The notes: generated by a model from the letters alone, not told the origin. A stretch of 64,000 bases of DNA from Larus michahellis (GCF_964199755.1 NC_133906.1:18325378-18389377), one strand, 5' to 3'. Numbered from the stretch's first letter, positions 1 through 10,828 are shown. Translations and numbers: made by a program.

Positions 1-350
1 TTGGGAAGTCCCTGGCTTTGCTGGGGGTGGTGTCCTGGGGGGGGGACTGCTCTATCTGTGCTCACCCATCTCGTGCTACAGTTTCCTGTAGTCTAGTCCC
101 TATTCTCCATGGATGTGGCCAAAGCTGTTGTGTCTGTTGTCACCCACATCCATTGCCAGATACTTTATCTTGGGCTGAGGGATCTTTCCCTGGCTCTGCT
201 GTAGTTGGGATGGCCAGCAGGCTTTGCTTTTGAGGGAGAAGGAGATGCTTCTCTTCAAACTCAAGCATATTTCCGTCCTCCAGTAACTCTGTGGTCTACG
301 TAACGAATGCTCCCTGAGTCATCTTCTCTCTTTTGTCATTGTTTCCGCAG

Positions 351-3298
351 AAAACAACCCCCCTCCAGGGCAGGAAGCCACAGGAACCTCCAACAAAGAG
401 AAGGTGGCAGGAAAAATGGAGCCAGATCATGCCAGCGTCAAACCTTCCCCAGTCAAGAAAGCCCTGGCTGTGAAAGAGAATGATGTTGGGGCAAAAGGGG
501 TGCAAGTGACCCCAGCATCATCTGCAGTGTTCTCCATCCCACAATCAGAGGAGTCAAGCTCGGGGACCGAAACTGAGGTCACCACTGCTGCCAAAGTTCC
601 TGCAGTTGAAACACTGAAAGGGTTGGAAGAGAAGAAGAAGAAGAAAAAGGAGAAAAAAGAAAAGAAGGAAAAGAAGAAATCTTCCTCCACGGCAGACAAG
701 GCTGTGAAAACATCGAAGAGCAAAGACAAAGAGAATAAGAAGCAGAAAACGTCTCAGAAGCGGAAACTGCCAGGAGAGGATGGGGCTGTTGGGCAGCCCA
801 AGGAGAAGAAGCGGAAAGGGCAAGCTAATGAAGAAGTATCCAAAAAGAAAAAGAAGAAAGCAGCTGGTGATCTGGAGAAGGTGCCAGGCAGCAAGGAAAA
901 GAAAAAATCAGCGAAAAGTAAGCATCGCTGTCTTGGGGCTGCATTTACAATAGGTTCTCAAAGCTGATGCATGTTCAGCCTCTGGTGCAGGGCCTTGTAA
1001 GTAGCACCCACTTTCCCGTTAGCTTTCTGCTTGGCTATGTCCCTCTTGGCCCACCCAAAGCCAATGCCGGATTTTTAACACCCCACTTCGATGTTTTTCT
1101 GCAGTCTCAGCACCGGGTCGTGTTGCAGACAGCAAGCTGGGCTCTCCCGCCCCTCTGTCCTACGTCCGGCACAGTGGGAACTGCGTTAATACTCGCTCTG
1201 ATCCTTGCTGCTTGCAGAGCAAGCTGGTGTCCCCGTGCATCTTCTATGGCATGACCTGTCCCTCCAGGGCTTTCTCCTTTCCTGGCCTTTACCCTGGCTG
1301 GAAGCAGCTGTGTAGCTGAGGGCTGGCAAAGGGTTGAGGTGAGTCTGCATTGAACTTCCTGAGGCTTCTTTGCCCGCCTTGCGTGGCCTGCCCGACTGTG
1401 CTGGGCTTGGAGGAGTTCTTGCTAGTTGTAAGCCACGAGGCCTGTGTTCTGCGTGGTGCCCTGCGCTGTGTCTGCGGCGTAGAACAGCTCTGCTAACCCA
1501 GCTGGCTGCCCTGGCTCCCCTGTGGCAAATGCGACGTGCGCTAGCAGAGAGCTAAGGTGAAATGTGGCTGGGGAATGGCAGGCAGAAGGTCCCTGACGTG
1601 CCGTGGGCATGCAGAGGATGCCAGCATTCACATATGCAGGGCTGTCTGTTAGTCAGAGCTTCCTGAACACGGCCCCTTGCTGCCAGCCTCTTTTTTTAAA
1701 AGAGCTCAGCCTTGAAATCTGCGCTGTCATCTGCCGTGTCAGCCACTGCTGTTCCCTGTGGGGTGACAGTGCCCCTTCCTGACCCTGCCTGATCAGTGTC
1801 TGTGCTGCAACGTGGTGAGCAGCTCATTCAAGAGATTGAACTCAAGGCTATTACTGCTGCTTTCAAACCCCTGGAGAAAAGAGGAGGATGGTCCCAGCCT
1901 CCTGCTCGTTGCTCCCAATGAAGAGTGTTTCCTGCCCCTCTTATCTGCACGCCTCTCTAGTGCTCCCTTTGCTGCCCTAATGCAAAGGCAATTATTTTTC
2001 CTTGCAGTGCAGACTGCATTTGCAAATCGAAGATGATTCTGTGCTGGATCTTGTAGGCTTTTTTTTTTTTTTTTTTTTTTTTTAAATAAAGGGGAGATGG
2101 AATAGAGGGGACAGATCTGCCGGGGTTTCTGTTCCACAGAGCTGCAGCCCTTCGTTTTGGAGGAGACAGACTCGTCTGTCAGCTGTTGCACAGGGGTGCG
2201 CTGGAGCCTCTTGGAGCGGTTGTGCTGAGCTGAGCCGAGCCTTGTGTCCGTCCTGTGTTAGTAGCTCCCCTTGATCTGATTTCTGGCATGTGCCCAGCTA
2301 CTTCAGCGCTGCAGCAGTTCCTGGGATTGGGTGGGCAGCAGGAGGTGGAAAGAAGGGGATCCTATGTAATTCTGCCTGTGCGTGTGCATGGATGGTGGGA
2401 TCAAACCCTTCTGGCTGGGAGGTACTGGAGAAGGAGCCCTGGGTGCAGCTGTCGTGTAGCAGGGCTCTGCCCTCGCCCAGTTACTGCTCTGGAAAGCCTG
2501 CTTACGTTTGGATGTGATCAAAAACTTACTGGCGATGCTCCTACCACTCTGTACTCCATCTCAGAGGCTAGCGATACTAGTCCCTCTCTTAGTTGCGTTT
2601 TCTTTCCCTCTTCCAGAAAAAAAGACTGGAAAAGAAAAGAAGAAGAGCAAAAAGGGGTCTTCGGAAGGGGAGCCTGTAGCAGATGGTTCTGAGGAGGTTC
2701 ACAAGAAGAAGAAGAAGGTATGTGCAAGGCCCTGGGATGGGGTACCGTGGGGAGAGCTGGTCTGAACCATGGTTGTGACACTCATCCCTGCAGTGTGCCA
2801 CGCTGGAGAGGAACGGAGCCGTGTCCCGGCCTTGCTGGCAGTACAGAGGAGGCCGCAGTTAATTGTGGCTAGTCTTGAGACACCCTGACCTTTGGTTGGG
2901 ATTGGGGTGGCTCGAGGAAGGGCTTGTTCCTGTATCGCTCCCCCAGGAGAGATCCCTTTCCCTGGAAGGGTCAAACCCAGGGGCCCTTTTGGTGGCAGAG
3001 AACCTACCCAAGGAGTAAGTGCTCTTCTTCGGCTCTCTGTTCATCTAGCTGTTTTCAGCAGAAACTGGAGTTCCTGGGGGCTTGGCAGGCTATTGCATCC
3101 CATCCCGAGGGCTAGGAGCGGGGGCAGAAGTTAGACTGTAGGATGTTCCTTTTAATGGCTATGGCCCTGTAGAGATGGTAGCCAAGAAGCCTCTGTGGCT
3201 TTGCTGGGTCCTTCATGTTTGTGATGCAGATGATTTTAATTTAATGTTTACCCTTTTCTTTGTAGAAGAAGAAAACAGCTGAGCCTGAAGGATTGTGA
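351..3298 (+). CDS. TCOF1: TCOF1 (treacle), C-terminal exons only; gene enters from the left edge
   Basis: Treacle is a nucleolar phosphoprotein that promotes rDNA transcription and pre-rRNA modification; its lysine-rich tail directs it to the nucleolus. I read three coding exons: 351-917 (acceptor CAG before 351, donor GTAAGC after), 2617-2717 (acceptor CTTCCAG, donor GTATGT) and 3266-3298 (acceptor TTTGTAG, stop TGA at 3296-3298). Phases agree (one base carried from the first exon into the second, none into the third). The product is almost only K/E/S with KKKKEKKEKKEKKK-type runs and no fold, ending in KKKTAEPEGL. As I recall it, human treacle ends in a lysine run followed by TAEQTV, which with synteny to CD74/RPS14/NDST1 supports the name. 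Introns 918-2616 and 2718-3265 show nothing but a T tract at about 2060-2082. The 5' part lies outside the window. Composition alone could fit other nucleolar lysine-rich proteins; synteny decides. Confidence 0.85.
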
Positions 3299-4376
3299 GA
3301 AGGTACATGGCCTGTGGGGACTGTCAGTTGGTACCTCGGAACGGCGGTAACCTTGGCCAAATTCAGTACTCCTGGGCCAGTCTTGGGAAGACAATGTGCC
3401 CTCTAAATGCTCACTGAGTCAGCCTGGCCTTAGATTAGAGGGCCAGGGAGTGGAGCGGTGTAAGGAATGTCACGCAGCAGCGTGCTGGCTTCTCTGGATG
3501 TGTTTGACCTCAACTCTTTAGCTGCTGAGAACTGGATGTCCAGCCTGGATGTTGCTGTCCTCTGTCATCAGCAGAGATAAGCGGCCTCTGGCAGTGTCCC
3601 TCTGTCCCTGCTGACCACAGGGAGCTTGGAAAAGTAATGTGGATTAGATGGTGATGTTGTAGCCACCTGGAAACGGACCAGATGACTCTGCCCCTGCTCT
3701 GCTCAGCTCTAAGGCTGTTCTCCTCCTCCCCATCCCTAACTCTTTTAACTCCTCTCCCCAAAGGTACCGCATTCCTGTGATTAAGGATTTATGGGTGAAG
3801 ATCAAACAGAAGAGAGGAAAAGGAAGCCCATCAGGAGAATTCCAACTTACCTTTTTTTTTTTTTTTAAAAAATAATAGTTTATAACTTCTTTTAACTGTG
3901 ACTTTTAGAGCAGAGCAGTGTAGCTTTCTGCCTCCTCCTGCCCTGCTGGGGTCCAGAGATGTGTTTATTGCCCCTCCCGACGGTTTGCCTGTTGCACAGG
4001 GACTGAACTGAAGGAGGCAGTTTGACCAGAGAAGAGCCAGGTTGCGTAAACTGCTTTCCTCCTAGTTGACACCCAGACATCTCTTTCCCTTTCTCATCAC
4101 AGAGCTATATTTTTAAGAGAAACTTTTACCTTTTTTTTTTTTTTTTCTTCCCCCTTCTGTGATTTGTGGTGTCAGTCCTTTTGCTACTATGGAAGAGAGC
4201 CTCTCGGGTTTACTTTTTATTCCGACACTGACACGGCAGCGATTATTGTTTCCCTGGAGTTGCACTGAACAGCTGTGTCCAGCAGCTGTTCTCAGCCAAG
4301 GTGGCACAAGTTTTTGTGGTTTTTTTTTTTTTATGGAATACAAAATAAATATATTAAAAAAAAAAAAAAAAAAAAG
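3299..4376 (+). other. TCOF1: TCOF1 3' UTR and poly(A) region
   Basis: A donor-like AAG/GTACAT lies four bases past the stop (exon end 3302), and a pyrimidine-rich acceptor ending CCCCAAAG precedes 3764. The 3' UTR may therefore be split into a few bases plus a noncoding exon of about 3764-4370; a continuous UTR is also possible. An AATAAA at 4344-4349 is followed within 10 bp by a genomic run of about 20 A and then G-rich DNA. T tracts occur at about 3853-3868, 4131-4146 and 4319-4332. No other gene is seen here. Confidence 0.6.
4344..4349 (+). terminator. TCOF1 polyadenylation signal AATAAA
   Basis: AATAAA hexamer about 1.05 kb past the TCOF1 stop, just before an A tract and a G-rich element. 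It is the only good + strand hexamer between the TCOF1 stop and the CD74 3' end that I noticed. The A tract could cause internal priming in oligo-dT libraries. Confidence 0.6.
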
Positions 4377-5165
4377 GGGGGGGTGAGATTTGGCTTCATC
4401 TGCTTTCAAGGGAAGTGAGAAGCCCTTCAGTTCAGGGACCAAACCCAGGCCAAGGAGCCAGGGCAGGGTTCGGCCAGCTCTGGAAGCCCAGCTTCCACCC
4501 AGGTTCATCGGCACCGACTGCTTCAAGCCCTGGGGAAAAAATAATTGCTTTCTGCCTCCTCCCGAAGGAAGAGCAGATGCTGTTTCTCCTTAGCTTCGAA
4601 CTGCATGTTCTTCTAGTGTTGGTTTGTAAGTTTTTTCATTACTAAAAGGCCGTGTAGAGGCCGGTGCTGAGAGCAGGCTTGTCCATCACCTGCCTTGGCG
4701 GCAGCTGCCACCCTGCACCTTGTACTGGGCTTGTGCCTGGGTTCCTCACTTCACTCCCAGCCCTGGGCTTTAGCGGGTGAGGAAAAAGGGAACGGATCCC
4801 CTTGTCCTCCTCCTTCCCCTGCTGTGCAGCCTGGCACCGGGCTCCGCTGGCCAGGGCAGGGCTCCTAGTTGCCACCCTCCCACTGGCACAACCCCGTGTG
4901 GAGGAGGGAGGGAGGGAGGGTGCAGGAGGGAGATGGCTCTGCCACAGGGGGCTGCTCTGCTCCTCTCCCCCCACCCTGTGACTCATTTCAAGGTGATTTC
5001 AGCCTCCTGGGCCATGTTGGGGTGCAGGGGGATCCCAGGGTGCAGGGGAGACTGAGCAAGTGATAGGCCAGGAATGTGTTGTGGAATCCTGGGTGGGATT
5101 TGATGTCTGAGTGTCTGCAGAGATTTTTCCTTCTCCTTTTTTTTTTCTTTTTTTTTTTTTCAGGT
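4377..5165. other. Convergent TCOF1/CD74 intergenic spacer
   Basis: About 0.8 kb of GC-rich DNA separates the two facing 3' ends. It holds a short GGGA repeat at about 4904-4921, a direct duplication of 'GGTGCAGGGG' near 5021-5049, and a T-rich tract at 5134-5160. No coding signal found. Confidence 0.6.
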
Positions 5166-5168
5166 TCA

Positions 5169-5257
5169 TTTATTTTCAACCTAGGACAGCTGCAGACTGT
5201 TCACAAGCACTGCCCTGCTAGAATTGCTTATGAGGCTTTCTTATTCAAAAGTTTATT
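5169..5257 (-). terminator. CD74 polyadenylation signals (two AATAAA)
   Basis: On the minus strand AATAAA occurs at 5257-5252 and again at 5174-5169, about 650 and 730 nt past the CD74 stop at 5901. Either could end the CD74 3' UTR, which otherwise occupies 5900 downwards without coding signal. Confidence 0.55.
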
Positions 5258-5900
5258 TGAAATAATTAGCTTGTGAGGTCATTTATAAAGGAACTATCAG
5301 ATCTATTCAGAAAAATTAAAAGCCCCTCTGCCCACTGCTACCCCCGGCTGCGGCTGTTCTCCAGCCTGAAGGCAAAAGCTGAAGGTGAGCATCTATCTCT
5401 ACAAAACCGAGCGCTCCACAAGAAAAAGCCTCTACTCCAGTAATCTCACAGGGCTTCCACCTACAGGGGTCAGTTAAAGAAGCTGCTGGAGGTTGTTTTG
5501 CTGCTTTTAATGTTTGTTCAGTTTAAAAAAAAAAGCATTAGTGGCTCGTTCTTCAGCAGGGGTGAGCAATGCGCCTGCTGCTGCCCGGGTGCTGCGAGAT
5601 GCCGGTGAGCCAAAGGGAACAGGGCTTGCCAAAATAATTTTCCAACCTTCTTTACCCACCCTCTGAGGGAACACCTCGTCTCTAGCACTGATCCTGGTGG
5701 CAGCTCAGCCCTGTCCGGTGCCCTGCAGCAGGGGAAGGGTCTCAACCGATGCCTCGAGGGGGAGGAGCGCACAGGGGTGCCCGCTGTTAATTGTCTCAGG
5801 AAAGCAATGTGAGAGCAGAAATGATATAGAGAAAAAACAAAAAACCAAACACGGGAGCTGGGATGCTGAGGAAGGGACAGGCATCCGCTGGCGTCCTCTT

Positions 5901-8900
5901 CTACTCGCCTGCGGGGGGGAGAAAGAGGAGGGAGTCAGTAAGATGGCTCCAGGCTGCTTTTGCTGTGTCCCCATCGTGACCTCCCTCTCCCCAGCCGTGG
6001 TTCTGTGCTGCCCTGGCTCTCGGGGCTGGCCCTGTGCCTCCCCCAGCCCCGAGGGCTTTCCCCAATGGCCCCCGGCAAGACGTGGCCTCTCACCTTTCTC
6101 CGCCCCCAGCTTGAGCATGTCCACCCCGGAGAACATCTCCTCCGGCTCTGCAGTGGCAGCAGCAACATCTGCAGGAGGAGGGCAGGCGATGGGTGCTGGA
6201 CCCCTGGGGCTGCCCCATGGCCCCCCACCCCTCTGGGGACAGCAGGGGAGAGCCTGTGCCCATCTGCTGAGCCAGGACTTTGGGGGAAAACCTTGACTTC
6301 GTGCCTCTGCTATCACTGCAGCTCGCCAAGGAGGGCTGTGGGGTTCAGGCTCCCCTCCAGCCTTAACATGCGGGGCCAAAGAGGGATGAGGGATGCTCTC
6401 TACAGCTCGGGCTCCCTAATCGCAAGCAAAATGGGGCACAGCATCCATGCACGCTGCTCCTTCCTCTTCTCCTTCCCCACCCTGGCGACCTACCAGGGCA
6501 GTCCAGCTTTTCCCGAGTGGCAGTGCCCTCAATCCTGGTGCCATTTTTGTAGGAGCACCAGCAGTAGCCGGTGGAGGCATTGCACTGCTTGGGCAGGTAG
6601 TCGCCGTTCTCATCGCACTGAGGGTGGAAATGACCTGGCCGGACACCCCCAAAGTTGGCCTCCGCCTGGCACTTAGTTTGCACTAGGGCAATAAAAACAA
6701 AGGGGAGACACTGTGAGCCCCCCCGGGCCCTTGTGCTGCCCGGCAGCCCCAGCGGGAGCTTTCTATCCAGAAGCAGTTAAATTAAATTCAGAAGGAGAAG
6801 AAGCTCCACCCCGGTGACCTTTTTAAAACTCTTGGGCTGTCAAGGACTGAGGGCTTGGTGTGGTGCTCTGGCTCTTCAGACATTTCCTCGTGCTAAATGC
6901 CCTGCGGGCAGCAGTTCTGGGATGTCCTAAAGGCGACCAAGCAGGGTCCCCACCAACCGGAGGCTCCCCATGGGATGAAGAGGTCCATGACTGGTCAGGG
7001 GACAGAGAGTTTGGTCGCCTTTGGGATGTCCCGTGCTGGTACCTCCTGGGAGGTGGTTGCTGCTGAAGGGCATGTCCCAACCCTCTCCAGCTTGGCAGCC
7101 CCATCCCTGATACCTTTTTCTGCCGGGATCGTCTTATGCTCCTCCACCTTGGGGTTCTTGGCCATTTCGAACAGCAGCCACTTGTGCATCCAGGACTCAA
7201 AGGACTGCAACAAGGGGAAGCAGCATGTTAACCCACACGGGGGGTGCACCACAGGGGAGCTGTGCTGTGAGCTCCAGCGTGGGCCAAGGAAGGTTGTGAG
7301 CACCTCCATCTTCCTTGGGATGGGAGTAACCCAAGCCCTCCCCAAAGCGGGGGTGCTCCCGGAAGGGGAAGAGTAGGATGGCAGCAAGCACTGACCTTCC
7401 AGTCCGCATCAGTCATGGTGCTCTTCAGCCTCCTCAGGTTGTCCATCAGGTTGTCCTTCAGCTCCGGGAACACCTTCCTGGGGTCTGCTTTCTGCAGAGT
7501 GACCACCACGGTGAGACAGGGCAAAGAAAAATGAGGTTGGGGGGGTGGGGGGTGAAGTTCTGCTTCTATCAGCCACATGGACATTGCAGGAGGCCAGGAG
7601 CTCCCACCAGCTCTGCACGCCTCAAGAGACCCCCAAACCCAGCCAAGAGACCCCCAAACCCAGCCAAGAGACAGCATGGAGCTGGAAGCAGAGGGTCCCA
7701 TCGGCTCCTGCAGCGCAGGGGGCAGCTACGGGGTGGGTGGGCAAGAGGGGCAGCTTACCAGCAGGATGTGCTTCACTTGGTCCTCAGTCTTGTTGCTAGC
7801 GGGGGCCATGTCCTCAAGAGAAAAGGCAAAGGGGCAGCGTGAGCGGGGGGGGCCGGCAGCAAACCCCGGGGGCAGCAGGCAGCGGCCAGCGCCAAGCAGC
7901 GGTGGGCACCTCTTACCATGTCGCCTACAGAGGGGGCAAGAGGCAGGACCCTCACGGCCACGGGGCTGTTCACCATGGCCATCTTCATCTTGTTCACCGG
8001 CTTGGCACCTGCCGAGGAAGGAGCGGTGTGAGGGGTGCTGGGATGGGTGGTCTGGGTGGGGGGGGATCCATCCCCTCTGCCCCCCTCCCACCACACTGGT
8101 GCCCGTGGGGCTACTGACTGGCGGGCAGCCTCCTCTGCAGCGCCTCCAGCTGCAGGGTCTGGGAGGTCTTGGTCAGCTTGCTGATCTGCCCGCTCTGCTG
8201 GTAGACGAAGTAGATGGTGACAGCCTGGCCGGCGATCAGCAGGGCCACCAGGATGGAGAGCGTGGAGAAGACGGCTTTGCGGCCCAACGCGGACCTGCAG
8301 GACACGGAGAGGGAGCTCAGCCCCAGCCGCCGGCAGCGGGAGATGTCCATACACCCTGCCGTCACCAACACCCCCAAAAAAAAACCCCCTCCTGCAGCCC
8401 ATGTCACCCTCCCCGCGCCGCCCCAAACACCCGCCTCCCGGGGGGGTTTGCAGCCAGACAAATGCAAATTCCCCCGTCGCGGGGTGCAGAAGTGAAATCT
8501 CAGCGTGAAGGTCATTCCTCCGCGCCGGGGGAACCGAAACCCACTGCGGGGGCGGCGGGGCGGAGGCACAGGAAGGGTCCCCGCGGAGCGTGTGGGCACA
8601 GGGGGACTGCGGCAGGGCCCCGCCAGGGGATTTCAGGGCTCGGCATCGCTCCGGGCATTGCCTTCTGAAGGCCCCTTAAGCCTCGCTGGTCCCGGGGGGC
8701 AGAGGGCATATCCCATGGGATGCCGGGATGCATTTAAATTTTAAAATTTGGTGCAAAAAGTGAGGTGCGGGGCAGCCCGAGCGCACAGGTGAGGCGGGCA
8801 GGTGGGTGTCACAGCGCTGCCGTGGCACTGGGACACCAAGGGAAGGCAACGCCAAGCACCGTGTGGCCACCTGCCGCCCTGCCATGGCCTCCCCGGGCCA

Positions 8901-9752
8901 GACCCTGCCCCGCCGGGGCGTACAGGGTGCAGTGACCCCCCCAGGGACCACCAGCTGCCCCCGCCGCCCCACCAGGTGGGGGCACCCATGGGTGCTGCCC
9001 GGCCGCCAGCGCTGCCGCAGGCAATGTCCCCAGCGGGGCTCGCTGCCCGAACGTCTGCCTGGTGACTGGTGATGTCAGAGCTCTCTGCCTTCTGATTGGC
9101 TGGTTGGGACATGGGGGGTGGCCCCACGAAGCCGGCCGGGCTCTGGGTCCGTGCTGCCTGCCCCATAGCCATCCTCTGTCCCGCCTGCCCCATAGCCACG
9201 TCATCAGCCTGCCTGCCCCATAGCCCCAGCCGCCCCATAGCCACACCCTGAGCCCGCCCGCCCCATAGCCATGATTTGAAGCCGTCTGCCCCATAGACGT
9301 GACGTGCCCTCATCTGCCCCACAGCCACACCATGAATCCATCCACCCCATAGCCACATCGTGCACCCATCCACCCCAGAGATACAGTGCCCGCCCCCCTC
9401 AATCCCACAGCCACCCCGTGCCCCTGCCTGCCCCCCAAAACCATTCTCCAACCCCTTCTACCCCATAGCCATACCACAACCCCCTTGGCTCCACACTGCC
9501 CCATAGCCACAGCATGACTCCCACTTTCTGCCCCACTGCCAACCTGAGCCCCCTTGGCCCAACTCTATCCCCTTCCACCCCATGGCCACGCAATGACCCC
9601 TCTGCCCCCCATCTCCATCGTGCCCACTTTGCCCTCCCCGTGCCCCCCGTCCCCACACCCCCGTGTCCCGCGCAGTGTCACCTGCGGGCATCCTGGACAT
9701 TGACCACGCCGCTGCCGCGGTCGGAGATGAGGTCCCGCTGCTCCTCGGCCAT
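5901..9752 (-). CDS. CD74: CD74, MHC class II invariant chain (complete, p41/p31 forms)
   Basis: Type II membrane chaperone of MHC class II that trimerises, fills the peptide groove with CLIP and sorts the complex to endosomes. Coding exons (minus): 9752-9682, 8294-8119, 8008-7917, 7812-7759, 7491-7396, 7204-7114, 6682-6494 (cassette), 6168-6094, 5908-5901; all have GT/AG ends and matching phases. The start sits in GCCATGG. The full form has 283 residues, 220 without the cassette. Visible: cytosolic EEQRDLI sorting motif (2-8), membrane segment about 31-55 followed by YQQSGQISKL, CLIP region about 84-106, NKT glycosylation site (120-122), trimerisation region with SFESWMHKWLLFEM (about 164-177), thyroglobulin type-1 domain about 195-256, and a short tail ending EKGE. 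The last coding exon contributes only the end of a Gly codon, Glu and the stop. The second leucine signal of human CD74 (QLPML) is not apparent. Intron 4 carries a 21-bp direct repeat (about 7622-7670); intron 1 holds a minisatellite and control sites listed separately. Confidence 0.97.
6494..6682 (-). CDS. CD74: CD74 thyroglobulin type-1 cassette exon (p41-specific)
   Basis: A 189-nt exon, phase 1 at both ends, so inclusion or skipping keeps the frame. It encodes six cysteines in the type-1 order: KC, QC, QC, then YCWC and DC, with CDENGDYLP before the CWC hallmark. In mammals this domain of p41 binds and inhibits cathepsin L-type cysteine proteases; that function here is inferred from family. 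Acceptor is CCCTAG before 6682, donor GTAGGT after 6494. It matches human exon 6b in position and phase. Confidence 0.95.
8462..8517. promoter_or_regulatory. CD74 intron 1: octamer plus ISRE-like site
   Basis: A perfect octamer ATGCAAAT lies at 8462-8469, followed by a C-rich kappaB-like stretch and, at 8488-8500, AGAAGTGAAATCT, which resembles an IRF or ETS-IRF composite site. Octamers drive B-cell expression in MHC-II and immunoglobulin genes, which fits CD74 biology. The stretch after the IRF-like site (CAGCGTGAA) recurs beside the upstream ISRE at 10829-10853. Function is inferred from motifs only. Confidence 0.5.
9058..9099 (+). promoter_or_regulatory. X-Y module (MHC-II type) inside CD74 intron 1, plus orientation
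   Basis: An X-box-like CCTGGTGACTGGTGATGTCA (9058-9077; X1 plus CRE-like X2) is followed by a perfect Y-box CTGATTGG at 9092-9099. The distance from X1 start to Y start is 34 bp, the same as in the remembered human HLA-DRA promoter. These sites bind RFX, CREB-type factors and NF-Y, which together recruit CIITA. It points away from the CD74 direction of transcription, so it is more likely an enhancer or the promoter of an antisense RNA. No clear S-box was found upstream. Confidence 0.65.
9150..9640. repeat. Degenerate minisatellite in CD74 intron 1
   Basis: A core GCCCCATAGCCAC (minus: GTGGCTATGGGGC) recurs roughly every 24-35 bp, about a dozen times, with decaying copies toward 9640. It explains the long spurious minus-strand ORFs rich in YGYG/AMGQ here. 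No coding role. Confidence 0.85.
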
Positions 9753-9870
9753 GGCTCCGCTGTCGGCACCCCGATGAACAATGAACGCCCCGAGTGTCGC
9801 TGCTGGAAATACCCCCCGGGCCCCCACCCTGCCCCACAACTCCCGGGGGGGGGCCCAAAAAAAAAAAGCC

Positions 9871-9936
9871 CCATTGGCTGCCAGCACCTGCATCACCTGT
9901 TGCCAGGCAGACTTCTGCTCGGCAGGTCTCCGATCC
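9871..9936 (-). promoter_or_regulatory. CD74 proximal promoter S/X/CCAAT module
   Basis: Reading toward the gene on the minus strand: an S-box-like GAGACCTG (about 9930-9923), an X-box CCTGGCAACAG GTGATGCA (9907-9889) and CCAAT (9877-9873), about 120 bp before the start codon. The X1 half is close to the DRA X1 box CCTAGCAACAG. CCAAT is in the opposite orientation to the classic Y-box CTGATTGG. CD74 is a known CIITA/RFX/NF-Y target, so position and content agree. No TATA box is obvious; a G/C-rich run and a T tract lie between this module and the gene. Confidence 0.7.
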
Positions 9937-10079
9937 AGAAATGATGCAGGATCTGGCCGTGAGCACGGTGGCCGCTTTGTGGGACATCGCTTCCCGCCCC
10001 ACCGCCACGGCAGGTCACGACGCCCAGCCTGGTGACACCTGGTGCCTTGGGCCTGGGGGGCTGTGGTACCCCTTGGAGG

Positions 10080-10270
10080 GGGTAGGAGGTGGGGTATGGG
10101 GTATGGGAGAGGTGCGATATGGAGGTGGGATGGGGGAGGCAGGAGGCAATGTGGGAGGAAGGAGCTGGGATGCCATGGGGTGGGATGCCATGGGGTGGGA
10201 TGCAGAGGAGGGATGTCATGGGATGGGATGCAGAGGTGGGATGCGGAGGAGGGATGCCATGGGGAGGGCT
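10080..10270. repeat. Minisatellite of GGGATGC(CATGGGG/AGAGG) units
   Basis: Tandem variants of GGTGGGATGCCATGG and GGGATGCAGAGGAGG occur about eight times, densest at 10165-10262, just upstream of the CD74 promoter. Simple low-complexity expansion. Confidence 0.75.
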
Positions 10271-10828
10271 CCCCACAACAAAGGCTGAGCAGGACCCTCC
10301 GTGGGGGCACGCCGTCAGGGCACACCTCTCCTCGCTCATTTTTGCAGCCAGGGAAAACCCATGCTTTGCCCCAAACCCCACCTCGAGGATGACTTTGGAC
10401 CCCCCCTGGGTGCGGGTGCTTTGCCAGCACCTCTCAGGCTGAGGGGGCAATGATTAAAGGGCCACCAAGGGCTTTCAAGCCCCCCCCGTCCCTCTGGGGA
10501 CACCCCCTCGCCCTGCCTGCAGGGGTTTCAGGGGGGCTGAACCCCCAAACCCGCGAGAGGAGGAGCAGCCCCTGGCGGGGGGTGACCCCCAAAGCACCAT
10601 TGGGAGTGGGGCAGGGTGGGGGGCAGGCAGTGCGGGTCCCCACCCCACAGGCCCGCTAGCGCTCCGTGGGTGAGAGCAGCCATCCGCCCCCAGCACGCTG
10701 ATTTTCGGTGATTTTACAGAAAGGCCCGGGGGGTGGCACGTCTCCGATGCCGGCGCTGCGCCGCGGGGCTCGGCCATGCCGGCCACGCCGCATGGAGCCG
10801 GCTCCACCGTCAGCGCCCAGCACCAGTG

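Noticed and set aside
7577-8668. 363-codon + strand ORF antisense to CD74
   Set aside because: Mirror of CD74 exons and GC-rich introns, with no recognisable protein.
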